Shown one piece after another: positions 32,720 through 45,288 of a stretch of 64,000 nucleotides of DNA. The translations under genes and the position numbers were made by a program. Position 1 is the first letter of the stretch. Each line of letters opens with the position of its first letter. Origin of the DNA: Eucommia ulmoides. Lineage: Eukaryota > Streptophyta > Magnoliopsida > Garryales > Eucommiaceae. Below the pieces are notes generated by a model. That model was given only the letters and a program-made list of their open reading frames with translations. It searched no databases and was not told where the DNA came from. Location of the stretch: positions 15,645,905 to 15,709,904 of the forward strand of contig CM028335.1 in NCBI GenBank assembly GCA_016647705.1, given 5' to 3'.

Positions 32720-35700
32720 ATGAATTCGGAAGGTTTGATGGGTTGTGGAACCGATGATGGCTATGATGCGGTGGTTGTGGGGTCCGGTTATGGAGGTTCA
32801 GTGGCGGCTTGCCGGCTGTCAATGGCCGGAGTTAAGGTTTGTTTGCTTGAGAAAGGCCGGAGATGGGAAGCTCAGGATTTTCCGACAGACAGTTTCAAGA
32901 TTATGTCGGCTGCCAGAATTGAAAACAGGCCATTGGGACTCAGCTTTGGACCCAAAGATGCTTTGTTTCGGGTCCTTTTTTTTTCATTTTCTTTTAATAG
33001 TGTGTTTTCCTTTGTTCTAATAATTTTGTTTCACTTCCTAGATATTTTTGGAACAAAAATAAAAAAGTCTTATTGGTTTAGTGTTTTTGTTCTAATATTT
33101 TTGTGTCTGTTCATAGAAAATTGGGAACAACCATAATTGTTTCTTGTTTCTAGATTTGTTTCTTTGTCCCAACTTTTCTCGTATGAGAAACAAAAATATG
33201 GGGAAAATTTAAGGGTTAATTTCACTTTGTACCTCTATAGTTAGATCGAATTTCACTTTACACCTCTATATTATTTTCGTCATCACTTACATTTTTATAC
33301 TTTAATATTTAAGTGTAACAATTAAAAATTTAACAAAAAATACTATAGGTATACAAACAAGAAGATTCACTAGCAGCAATGGCCTGCGGGCTCGGTGGAG
33401 GCTCGTTGGTGAATGCCGGAGTGATGCTTTCGACCCCGGTTCGTGCGAGAAGGAACCCTAAATGGCCCAAAGAATGGGAAAGAGATTGGGAGATCTATGA
33501 AGCTTCTGCTTTGTCCATGCTCAGGGCACAAAGCATTCCCACCAAGTTCAAAAATGCCAAAATCATGGAAAAAGTGTTGGGGGGAGAGTATGAAGAAACT
33601 AGTCAAGACCCTTTGAAATTGAGCATAAATTTTGCACCAAAAGAGCAAAAATCCAATTTCGGGAAGTCTTGGGGAATTGATAGTTGTTTGGCATGCGGAA
33701 ATTGTTTGGCAGGTTGTCCTTACAATGCCAAGATTTCAACTGATAAAACTTATCTAATCTCCGCAGTTGAGGTACATTTTTTTCTTCTTAACATTTTTCT
33801 TCTTATATGGATTAATGGCACTTTACCCTCCTGAATAATAGTTTGTTTATTTTCGTAAGCACTAAATGTTGTTTTAAACTAGAGTATATCGGTTAAATAA
33901 TTAATAAATTTTTTTAAAATGACAAATTTATCCTTATATTAACCCAACTTGACGTGGGTATATAAAGGGGAAAAAAAAAAGGAAATGGACATTACCCAAC
34001 CCGGCACAAGGATATAAATCTCAATTAATATTAAATGATTAATTAATTTTGACTTTTTGAGATTTGACTATTAATTTTACAGAAAACGTAATAATTACAC
34101 TTCAATTTATACCAATTCAGTTAAATTACAGAGTAAAATACATTTAAGCCTATATATATAGGCTAAATTGCAATGAAATTTGTGTGCAATCTTATTTTGT
34201 CCTTTGATATTTTAGTTTTTAGAAATTATTCCATGGATCAAGTTGATTGATCAAATTTGATTAATATAATATTTTTTTAATTCTCTCTGATGTGCAATTC
34301 TATTTTTAATTTGATTGAGCAGGCGGGATGTACTATTAGAACCGAATGCCAAGTTCGATTTATTGTAAGAAACAAAGAAGAAGATGATAATGATAAAATA
34401 ATTGGAGGAAAAAGGCGGCGTTGGCTTGTTTTCCTCAATGGAATCGACTACATAACTACCGATTTTGTTATCCTCGCAGGTATCACTGAATTTTGAATTT
34501 TCTCCTTTGGTTGGGAGGAAGGAAAAAAAAAAAAAAATTATTTTTTTTTTTAATTAGAAAAGAAAAATAAAAATAAAAAGAAAATAATTTACTATTTACT
34601 ATTTTATTCTTAGATATTACGAAAATAAATTAAAAATTATATTATAAAATGTATCATTATAATTTCACTCTCTTTTCGAAAAATTACTTTTTTTTTTTAT
34701 TTATTTATTTTCTTCTCAAATTAGTGAGAAAAAGTTTTGGTTAGAAAATTATACATTTTTCTTCTTCCTGTTTTTGTTTCATTTGTATTAATTACCAAAC
34801 GAGTTTTTTTTCTCCTTTTATCATCTTATCTTATATCCTTTTCATTTTCTCTCTTTTGTTGCTGATTTTAGCTGGGGTGTTTGGCACAACGGATATACTA
34901 TTCCAATCACAAATGAGAGGATTGAATGTGTCGGAGAAGCTTGGATCAGGATTGAGCTGCAATGGCAACAATGTCGCTTATCTTGCTGGAAGCTCGACGC
35001 CTTTAAATGCTTACGGCTTGAATAGAAATCAATTTCCAAATATCCACATTCCTGATCGTCCTGGACCGTCTATCTCTTCATCCTACACTTCCTCATTAGG
35101 CTTCACAATTCAGGTTTCAATTAAAATTCAATTTTAATTATATAAAAATATTATTAAATTATTCTATAGTCTTGTGTTTTTTACTTTTAAAGTTTTCTCA
35201 CATAAATATTTATGGAGAATTTACTTTTTAGTCTTTATAAACTTATTTTTTAGTCGTTACCGACATTTTAGTTAACGTTAACTATGATATCTAATACACA
35301 TTCTACGAATTTTAACATTAAGTCAATAAATTCAATCTAATTGATGTTAATCGAAGAGATAAAAAATAAAAAGAAATTCTACTGGCGTCAAATTCCTCTC
35401 TCTCTCTCTCTCTCTTTAGTTTTTCTATCTCTTATCCTAAAACCCGTTGCCCCCCTTCTCCCGCACCCGATCCCCCCATCCTGCCTCATCGGTTCCCCTC
35501 ACAACTCCCTGCACCCTACCTGTCCTCTTACCCCTTCCTTCTACCCATTACGGGTGGGGGTATTGGCGATTGCAGAGGTGGGGTGCCAACGAGGATATAT
35601 TTAAAATTACCAAGTATAAAAATTATATTATTAAATCACTAAAATAAAATATTATATTATTAGGTATATTTTCACATTTCTATTAGTAAGTAATCCAAGA

Positions 35701-38700
35701 AACATGACAGGTATAGGAACCACTGAAAGTGCCAAAGAAACAAGTGTTGATTATATCTCATAATCACAATAACACAGAATTAATCAATAAACTAAAGTAT
35801 ACATAAATATTAGGACACAACAATAAAGAATGGTAATCGAATGCATATCTATCTCGGCCATTGCAGGAGATTGAACTGTCGCAGCGAAATACATACTAGG
35901 TTTTTCTTTCTATAATTTAGATTATTGTGGTGACGGCTCTCAATGGGAGAAAATCCCTTAATCTAGACTAGGGATGGGACCTAGTTATATATACTGGGGT
36001 TTCTTGTTGGGCCCTCCCATAACGGATTTCAACGAAATCTTAAACCTACACTTGTCACTTAATTGGACTTCTACATAAAAGATGCCACAGCCCAAATCAA
36101 AATATGATCACTGATTATTTGGACTGCTTAAATAATAAATTATCTATTAACCCGTTTTTGTAAAACAATTAATTCAATAATAACTTATCATAGTTTATTT
36201 ATCATATAATCAATCAAAGAAAGGGATATATGTATTATCCCTATAATGCTTATTCTATTCATTTACAATTAATAAGAACTACATGTAGCATGGAGTTTAT
36301 CGTATATAAATAACAATGAAGCAAGAGAGTGAATAGAAAAAAAAAATCAATGTCTAATTTTCATTATCATAAATCAATTCAATTATTTAAAATAAGGCAT
36401 CAATTAAAATAAAGTGGAATTTATTCATTTACAGCAACAAAACAATTTCCTCAAATATATCAATATGTTGATTTATTAATGCTTAATTTTTAGCAATCAG
36501 TCACATTTCATATTCCTCCATTTAACTTTCAGATTTGTACATTTCATATTCATCCATTTAACTTTTAGGTTTGTAGTAAGAGATTATGGTAGTAGAATGT
36601 AACTGCATCATATATTTCACTATCATAATCTCTAAATGCAATGAGTATTAAATGGAACAACTCGAAATGTAACTAAATGTAATAAGAGATTACGTCAAAC
36701 AATCGCAATATTACAGTGTACTTAAATTATGATACCATAATTTTCTTTAGTGTAAATCTGAAAATTAAATGCAACAATCAGAAATTATAATTGATTATTA
36801 AAATTAATTTAATCATAACTGCTAAAATAATCCAAAAAAAAAAAAAAAGGTTTGATATGCTCCAAGTGATATCAAGAAATCATGATTGAAAAAGTTAAGC
36901 AATTGACGATCAACCGCAAAATAGAACTCCAATTCAATAATAGGATTGTTTACTATCTCATTTTTATTTTATATTAACCAAAAGATAAAACGTTAAATGA
37001 TATATAGAAAGCCAAGAACCACAGATCTGGACAGTTGAAAAATAATAAGATATTCCATGAAAAATTCAGTGATGAATTAAACCACCATAAACAAGCTAAA
37101 ATAAAAAAGATGACATCAAAATCCAAATCGGTTACAATAGATCTGCACAGAATAATTTGTCAAACATGTTTCTATTTCTGGAATACTCTAGAACGGAAAC
37201 ATAATTCACATCCCATCTCATCCTACATTATTGAAAGTTCTCATATCATACTTCATTCAACTCAAAATCTAAGAAATTGGAACAACTGAAATTATTAAAT
37301 TAATTTTTTGTGAGTTAAAACTAATTAGGAGAGTACACATCAACAAATCTTAATCTAGGGAGAGTGAGTATTACAATCCTATTTCAAATCATCCAATATA
37401 ATTTCTGTAAAATTTTCAACAAAAAATATTGCCTAAAAATAATTTTAAGCTAATTAAATCTCATAATAAATAATAATTAACTAAAAAATATTTTTAATCC
37501 TAAAAAAATAAAATAAATTTTACAAAAAATTAGAGGACAGAAAACCAAATGCACAGAAAAAAAAAAACCCCAAAACAAGCCACGAATGGAACCGCGCGCG
37601 ACCCCATGCACCTATGACGTGTGTGGGGTTTGCTGACTGTGGCTGGAGGTTGTCTTCAACCTCCAGTCGGGTCTCAATTGGGTCACACGACCCGATTTTG
37701 ACCCACTTCTGTAGAACCCTAAAAACTTCTGTTTATATTTAATTTTTTCGTAGGTTTATATATATTCATGTATTTCTAACATGTCTATAACAATTAAGTG
37801 AAGAAAAAATTAGAGAATTATCACCAAACACGAAGAACAAGTCGCGATTTTTCTCTCCTCCATGGCCAAAACCTAAAACTTGGTATTAACCTTTATTTCC
37901 ACCGAATTTTATATGGGTTTATACCTAATACTAATTTAAAACTTTTATAAGATGTTTAATTGTATCAAAACCACGTCTATATCCCTCGATTTTAAAAACA
38001 AATCTCGGTTTCACTAGGACTTCAAAGTCGAAAATTAAACCACGAAATACTTCTTAATTACACAACCAAATAACATGTATAATATATCAAATTAAAGATT
38101 AAATCAAGAGGAATAAAAACTCTATGTTTTTACATTCAATCAAAGCAAAACAATACATGAAATCACGGCCCCAATTTTCGATTTCGGGAGTTTCCTAGGG
38201 TTCGTAGCCGAAACTTCAACTATGAAATACTCTATGATTATGCGACCAAATAGCATGTATGATATATAAAATTAAAGCTTGAAATAGGGGGAATAAAAGC
38301 TCTAAGGTTTCATAGTCAATCGAAACGAAAAATCACATAAAATAATGCCTGCAAGTTTCTGTTTTGCTTAAGAACAAAAAATAAAAAAAAAATCTAAAAA
38401 ACAATTGTCGATCCTAAATCATGTACGTAGACTTTGATACCACATGTTGATTAAATTTCATAATCACAATAATACAGAATTAATTAATAAACTAAAGTAT
38501 ACATGAATATTAGGACACAATGATAAAAAATGGTAATCGAATGCATACCTGTTTCGACCATTGCAGGAGATTGAACTGTCTCGACGGAACACTAGGTCTT
38601 CCTCCCTATGATCTAGATTATTGTGGTGACGACTCTCAATGTCAAAAAAAAAAACCCCTTTAATCTAGACTAGAGAGGGGACCTAGTTATATATATTAAG

Positions 38701-41700
38701 TTTTTCGTTAGGCCCTCCCATAACAGATTTCAACGAAACCCTAAACCTACACTTATCACTTAACTAGACTTCTACATAAAAGACGCCACAACCCAAATTA
38801 AAATATGATCATTGATTATTTGAGTTGCTTAAATAATAAACGATCCATTAACCCGTTTTTGTAAAACAATTAATTCAATTAATGTTAACCCATAAAAATA
38901 TTTCAACAACAAGAACAACTACTAATTCATTGGCTAAAATATTCCCGAAAATTTGAAAACTAAATGATAAAGGTTTTGTGAGATTAGAATTCAATGAATT
39001 TCAAAATTCTATGTACAAATATTTGTGTAACCAAATATGGTAATTATAAAATTACACAAATAAATTCTTGATTTAAAATAGTTATCTAGATAATGAATTT
39101 GTAAATAGGTGTATAGGGTCACCTAGTTTTGTTTTGTTTTTTTGTTTTTTTTTCCTTTTTTTTTTTTTTTTTTTGAGTTTTTTTATATTTTTTAAATAAC
39201 CCAAAATATCTTAGAAATGACTCCCAAAATAAGCTGGTTAAAACCAAAAATTCAAAAATAGTTCGGGGATTCAATATGCTTAAGGAAGGTGCTTGGCACC
39301 TCAAGACATCCAATTAAAATTATTACCTAATGTCCACTTGAATTTAATTACTCTAAGTTAACTACAAGTATATAAGCATAAGTATATAAGCATGACTAGA
39401 TTAATCCCAGAGAAATCTTAATGAATAAATATTCCCTTAATCTTAGTTAAAAAAGATTAAATGAATAAAGAATCAGGCTTGAACTAATGACTTCTAATGA
39501 AAAAAGATTAATGAATGACATGCTGGTTATGTTACCAAATAATTATGCAATTAAAATATCTATATGACCTACTTCTAATGACATATTCCTTAAAAAATAT
39601 TAATGATTTTTTTTTTTTACATGATTCCGTGGTAAAAAAAATGCAATTTTTAAATTAAAATAGAATCGGAGCATGTTAGTGGTTCCTTCGGATCAAAGTC
39701 GTAATTACAGTATTAAATAATACATACTTGATTAAAAAAAAAATATATATCAATTTCATCTAATTTATTAAATAACAAAAATTAAACATTAGACAAGTAG
39801 TAAAAATCGAATAAATAAGATACACAATTAGATGCGTAAAAAGATATTTTTCAGACAAGCAAAAAGTTTGAATTTACCAAAAGAAATTCATTTAAATTTT
39901 ATTATTTGACAGTTAAACAGGGTAAAAAAATTTAAAACAAAATATAAATTTTTTAGTTTTTTTTTTTGTTTGTTTGTTTTCATTTTTTTGTTGAAACCTT
40001 TTTGCCCTCAACAAACCCAGCTCAAAGTTTGTTTAATTCCAGATTTTATTTTTTTAATGATAATTGATATATTTAAATTTTTTAATATGTTATTAGCATT
40101 TTAATTTTATTATTTTGTTCTCGATGTATTTTTCGCTGTATTATCTTAATTTTAAATTTTCATTTTAGAGGGTGGTAATGTAATTTAAATAGTTTTCAGT
40201 ATTCATATTTTATATTTATCAAACAACGCATGACGTTTCAATAATATTATTTTCTTTTTTATTCTTTATTTATTTATTTATTTCGAAGCATTCACCACTT
40301 AATTAATTTAACACTTAAAATCTCGATACTTAGCACTTAATCATCAGTTTTATCAGATAACACTGTAAACTTGTTCTTATACGTAGTTATTTCTGATGTA
40401 GAGCGCAGTTCTCCCAACGGCCTATCCATGCTTTCTATTCAAATGTATCGAAACCTATGGATGCCCATCGAACTATTCAATCATAAAAGCAACAATCGAC
40501 AAGTTGAAGCACGTTTTTGGCCTGAGGCATGGCCAAGACATGATCTTAAATGCGATGGGGTACGATGATAGTGATGGAAAAATCTCATTCGACAAAGAAA
40601 CAAATCGAATCCTCTTCAAACCGCCCAACGATCCTCTACTTCATCGCAAAATCGAAGCCTTTCAAAAACTAGCAAAGAAATTAGGAGGAACCCTCTTCAT
40701 GTCAAAGTACCGAAGCACAGCTGTTCATCTTCTTGGAGGCTGCAATGCTTCATCGGATGATTCGGGCGGGGTTTGTAACTCTAGAGGCCAAGTTTTTTAT
40801 GGGAAATCTCCCAAAAGTGTTCATCCGGGGCTCTATGTATGCGATTCCTCCATCGTTCCTTGCTCGGTTGGCTTGAATCCTTGCCTTACAATAGCTACAA
40901 TTGCTGAGAATATAAGTAGGAAACTTGTGGGGGATGTTATTGAGTATAAAATTTCAAAAGGGTTGGTGACTTTGAGTGAAAATTGGGGTACAAAACAAGG
41001 GTTGATCACTTCTTGGAAGGTAGAAAATGGGTTGAGAAATGTTGTGGTTTGTCGAGAGAAAATGGAAGGGCATGTTGGGGGTATGTCGTGCTCGGCTCAT
41101 CTCAAACTCAAGTTGAATTGTGGGAATTTGGCAGGTTTTGATGAAAAGAGGGTGGATTTTGGAGAGGATAATCCTCTTTTGAGAGGAAAAGTTGGTGGAT
41201 ATGTTGTGTTTAGAGCTTTAGAAATGGATAGATTGCATGTTATAGAGGGGGAAGTTGGTCTTTGTGAAGTGGATGTTAGAACTCCTTACACACAATACAT
41301 GATTTATCGGCTTCTCCTGGTATCTGCCTCCGGTTCAAGGTTTGACTTTTATCGTTAAATTTTGAAAATCATATCATGTGTGTTTTTCTTTTCTTTTTTC
41401 AATTTTACCCTCCCTTGATCTAACTCATCTCATGGGCGAATCCACCTTGAGCGGCCTTGGCCCCACTTTTTTTTTTTAATTAATGTACAAAAACTATATA
41501 ATTAACTTTTCCCATTACAAATTCTAAATTACTAAAAAGTATGTAGGAATCCACCTGGATGGGATCCGGCCAAACCCAATCTAGACTAGACTTGACTTAG
41601 CCCAACAGCACCCGATAACAACGGTTTTCTATTTTATACGGTCGGAAACGGGTCTAGAAAACCCTGACCTGATAATTCGGGTTGAGTCTCGGGTCCAACC

Positions 41701-44007
41701 CACATAGGCCAACCTGATCCGATAAACACCCCTAATACGAAGTACATAGTTCAAGGACTAAATTGAGAGAGTTGTAGGGACCAATTTGACACTATCTATA
41801 AACTTGGAGGGCCAATAATGTAATTTAAATACTTTCATTATGATGTAGATATATTCTTGAAGGGAAGAAAGTGATGAATCCTTACCTCTTGGGATTATAT
41901 GCATGGAGGGAGTCGACCACAATGCATGTGAGTTTCAGAAGAATAAGCCAAGAATCGATTAATCTCAAAGGGGAGCTTCGTATTTCCGCGTTTGAGTTGA
42001 TTAAAAGCACTTTTAGTCTTGGTGGGGCAAAAAGGGGAAGATTTTTATGCCTACTATTGCAATCTCTTCTCAGAACATATGTTCTTCAAGTTCCTAGAGT
42101 GATCCAAAAGGGCTTCAACTCATCAGAATTTAAACAAAATTTGTCTTATCCCAAAGATACTCTCCACAAGATCAAAACAGGTAATTTCAACTTAAATTTT
42201 TTGTGCATACAATGTGTTATAATAATTTTTAGAAGTCCAAATTTACTGTATTACATGAAAATTATCGTAATTTTTTCTTGTAAAAAATTGTATTAATTTT
42301 TATGGCGTACAATAACTTTAGACTTTTAATGGAATTATTAGATTTCTAAAAAAATTTACTGCACTAAGTGAGTTGGATGAAAATTTGAGGCTATGACCAA
42401 AAAAAAAAAAAAAAAACCTTAATTTTAAGGCTTCGTTTGGGATTACTTTTTGTTCTGAGGATAAATGAAACAATAAAAAATGCTTGTTTAAGAACTTGTT
42501 TGGTTGAGTTCTTGAAAATCGTTTCTGAAAATTTCAAAAACAACTCTAGAAAACAATTTTTGAAAATTTTGAGTAGTTGTTTAGTTTAGATTTGAAAAAG
42601 TTATATAAAATAAAATATTTATTGTTAAAATTATGAATGAATGTGTAAGTGAGAAAATTAATGGTTTATTATGCTTAGTCTAGTAGTCAAAAAATGGCAT
42701 ATCTAAATTGGGAATTTTAAAAAATTATGACTAATTTTATAATTTACTAGTTTTAGTTTGGCAATTTAAAAAAATTCTATATTAATTTAAAAAATTTATA
42801 CTTAATTTTTGTAATTTCACACACATGTCAAGAGGTTGATTTTATAACTTTTTGTGTTTAATTTGGTAATTTGAAAATTTAGGGGGGTTTATATTTAAAA
42901 GGTATTATTGATTTCATAATTTGAAAAAAGGGTAAAAACTAAAAAAAACAAAAAAATTATAGGAAAAATTATATTTTTGGTTTCTATGTCAACCTTCAAA
43001 TTTATCTAATTATATATTTTATCCCTCTACATTTGTTTCATTCCTGTAAATTTAAAATATTGTTAATGATTTTAGACAAAAAAATAAACTATGGTAAAAT
43101 GGCATTTTAATTTTTTTTTTTTTTTTTTTCTTTCATCACTCCACTGAATCTAAGACATTTTCCATTAACAATTCATATTTCTCTTTTATTTTGAGAGAAA
43201 TCGTTATGAGCAAAAAAAAATTAGAAAAAAAAAAATCTTACCTAATGGAATAATAAAATGATAAAACATCCACATTAGGAGGTTATATAATTAAAAACAA
43301 TTTTAATTTTGTGAAATTGAAATGAAACTTAAATGTGCAATTTAACAAATTTAAGGGGCCGAAATATAATTTTCCCAAAATGATTGTCTGTCTCAAACGC
43401 AAGTTATCTAGCCAAACAACCAGAGTTCAAATTTTTATTAAAAATCGCCTTCTTCCTTGTGTAGACGACGGGTTCATAATCAGTTGCAGACAATGGAAAT
43501 CGAGTAGGCTTGAAGAAGATAGAGAATTGAATCCAATTCTCCTCATCAACGGCTATTCAACCGAGAGCTATTGGCTTCCATCAGAACCAAACGATTTGAT
43601 CAGAACACTTCTTCAAGAAGGCTACGAGACATGGCTTCTGCAGCCCAGATTTCACCCTTTGAATCCTTCAAATCGGTTTACGATCGAAGATATTGGAAGA
43701 ATCGATATACCTGCAGGTACAAGATCCTTAGATTTTTATATGCAGAAATCAATTTGAAGATTGATTTGAGTTTTTTCTGTTTCTTCTCTGCAGCGATTGG
43801 GAAGATGATTGAAGTTCGTGGTGAATCGATTAGGGTTCATGTGATTGCACATTGTGTGGGAGGGCTTGCAATTCACATGGCTATAATGGGGGGACACGTT
43901 TCGGCTTCAAGAATTGCTTCGTTGTCTTGTACAAATTCCTCCATGTTCTTCGAGCTCAATGCTTCTTCAAGATTCAAAATGTGGCTTCCCCTCATCCCTG
44001 TAAATCC

Positions 44008-44041
<34 letters not shown>

Positions 44042-45288
44042 TAAATGGATTAGATTCGAATCGCATCGGGGGTGATCTGAATTTGATTAATTTGTTAGTT
44101 GGTTTATTGAATATGGATAACAGACCAAATTGGTCGATTGTGGTCCAGCATTAACTGCACAATTAGTCAAGAACACTGCTTGAAACTTAATTTCGAGTTG
44201 TGTAGACATTCATTAATGGCGACTGGAGATTCACTTTAAAGATCACAAGACTTTAAGTACCCGTTTGGCGCAATGTTCCTTACCGCAGTTTGAAATCCTC
44301 AACTAATTTGAGGCCTCAAACTTGCGATTTTGAGGGCTCCCCGCAAGTCCGCCAAACGGGTACTTCTGTTACTACATTGTCAAATAAGCTTTTAATTTTA
44401 TCTCTTTTAATTTTATGGATTTTTTATCATTTTTAAAATTTTAAAAAGTACTTAAAAAACATTACCAAATGGTGTCTAAACTCCAATTGGGACCTCATGC
44501 AGATATCAATGGCGATACTAGGCAACAACATGTCCCTCCCATTGCACCAAACCCTAAAATCCAATTTCCGACAAAAACTCCTAAAATCAATAGCTCGTCT
44601 CATGCCACGCCATGAGCGGTGCACCCTTGACGAATGTGAAGTTTTTTCAGGCATATTTGGAAACACGTTTTGGCACGAAAATGTCAGCCAAACAATGCAC
44701 TATCACCTCAACAAGCAAACCCTCCCGAGCCTCCCAATGGCTGCTTTTCCTCACCTCAGGAAGATAGTCAATGCCGGTTTCATTGTGGATGGCTCCGGAA
44801 AAAATTCTTTTTTGATCCATCCGGAGAGAATGACCCTCCCAACGCTGTATATCTCTGGCGGGAGGACTCTGTTGGTGAGTCGCCGGACTTCTTTTTTGGC
44901 GAACAAGTACATGAAGATGCACCAACCGAAGTTCAGGCACGAGAGGGTGTGTTTGGATGGTTTTGGGCATTCGGATTTGTTGATTGGGGAAGAGGCTTGT
45001 GGTAAGGTCTTTCCACACATTTTGAGTCATATTGGGTTGGCTGAGAAGGGTGGTGGTTGTGGTTGCGAAGGAGGAGGAGGGGGAGGTGGTGGTGAAGGGA
45101 AGAAGTGGAGGTGTAATAGTCAAGAGGCATTGGATTGGTGTGATGATCCATATGGGGAGGAAGCCAAAGGAGGGGGAGCTGGGTTGTGGATTTTTGGCTT
45201 TTTGTTTTCGATTTTGTTGGTTGCTTTGATTCTGCGAGTACCTGTTTGGCGGACTGTTTGGAAATCTGGTTTCCAAACATACATTTAA
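32720..45288 (+). CDS. GMC oxidoreductase / alpha-beta hydrolase fusion protein
   Basis: Exons: 32720-32971, 33349-33771, 34323-34479, 34872-35113, 40402-41339, 41849-42180, 43465-43716, 43794-43999, 44503-45288. All introns are GT-AG and the frame closes at 1195 aa. The N-terminal half is a cholesterol-oxidase-type GMC flavoenzyme: FAD-binding GSGYGGS (residues 21-27) with the fold's Glu44, GGGSLVNAG (100-108), and the catalytic pair HLLGGC (His467) and GLNPCLT (Asn517), as in type I cholesterol oxidase. A four-cysteine motif CLACGNCLAGCP lies at 197-208. Residues about 530-780 are unassigned. The C-terminal part is an alpha/beta hydrolase with AHCVGG (Cys886 at the nucleophile elbow) and GFGHSD (His1090). 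It then has a Gly-run (about 1123-1133) and a membrane helix (about 1161-1180). No N-terminal signal is evident. The likely role is oxidation of a sterol-like or long-chain alcohol coupled to acyl or ester chemistry at a membrane; the substrate is inference. The start is the first ATG; Met7 is an alternative. Confidence 0.9.
35745..38908 (-). mobile_element. Non-coding LTR element in intron 4 (LARD-like)
   Basis: Ends are TGTTGATTA (35745) and TTTCAACA (38908), with the perfect duplication ACAAG at 35740-35744 and 38909-38913. The right LTR is 38445-38908 (464 bp). The left LTR is 35745 to about 36175 and lacks the last ~35 bases of the match. Next to the right LTR, ACTTTGATACCA (38431-38442) is the reverse of a TGGTATCAAAGT primer site, so the element points leftward. 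The 2.2-kb interior has no coding potential, so the element is non-autonomous. It enlarges intron 4 to 5288 bp. Confidence 0.85.
38914..40401. other. Rest of intron 4
   Basis: AT-rich intron with a poly-T run (39159-39174). It contains a fragment resembling Tat/Ogre LTR ends in reverse (GCTTGGCACCTCAAGACATCC near 39291). No exon or RNA gene seen. The acceptor TGATGTAG ends at 40401. Confidence 0.5.
42200..42420. repeat. Repeat fragment in intron 6, related to 55130-55290
   Basis: Shared strings include ATTATCGTAATTTTTTC / AGTTATCATAATTTTTTC, AAAAAATTGTATTAA / AAAAAATTGCATTAA, and TTTTTATGGCGTACAAT / TTTTATAGCTCACAAT. Order and spacing are the same over about 150 bp. The element type is unknown. 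Confidence 0.5.
44255..44365. mobile_element. Small MITE in intron 8
   Basis: Perfect 16-bp terminal inverted repeats: AAGTACCCGTTTGGCG (44255-44270) and its complement CGCCAAACGGGTACTT (44350-44365). The whole is 111 bp with a second inner inverted repeat (CCTCAACTAATTTGAGG). The TIR type (CCGTTTGGC) resembles plant hAT-like MITEs, but I see no clear 8-bp duplication. Confidence 0.75.

Noticed and set aside
42181-42296. Read-through of exon 6 into intron 6 as an alternative C-terminus
   Set aside because: A GTAATT donor follows a conserved exon end, and the next exon continues the frame with DDGFIISCRQW; the read-through peptide is AT-rich low-complexity sequence.
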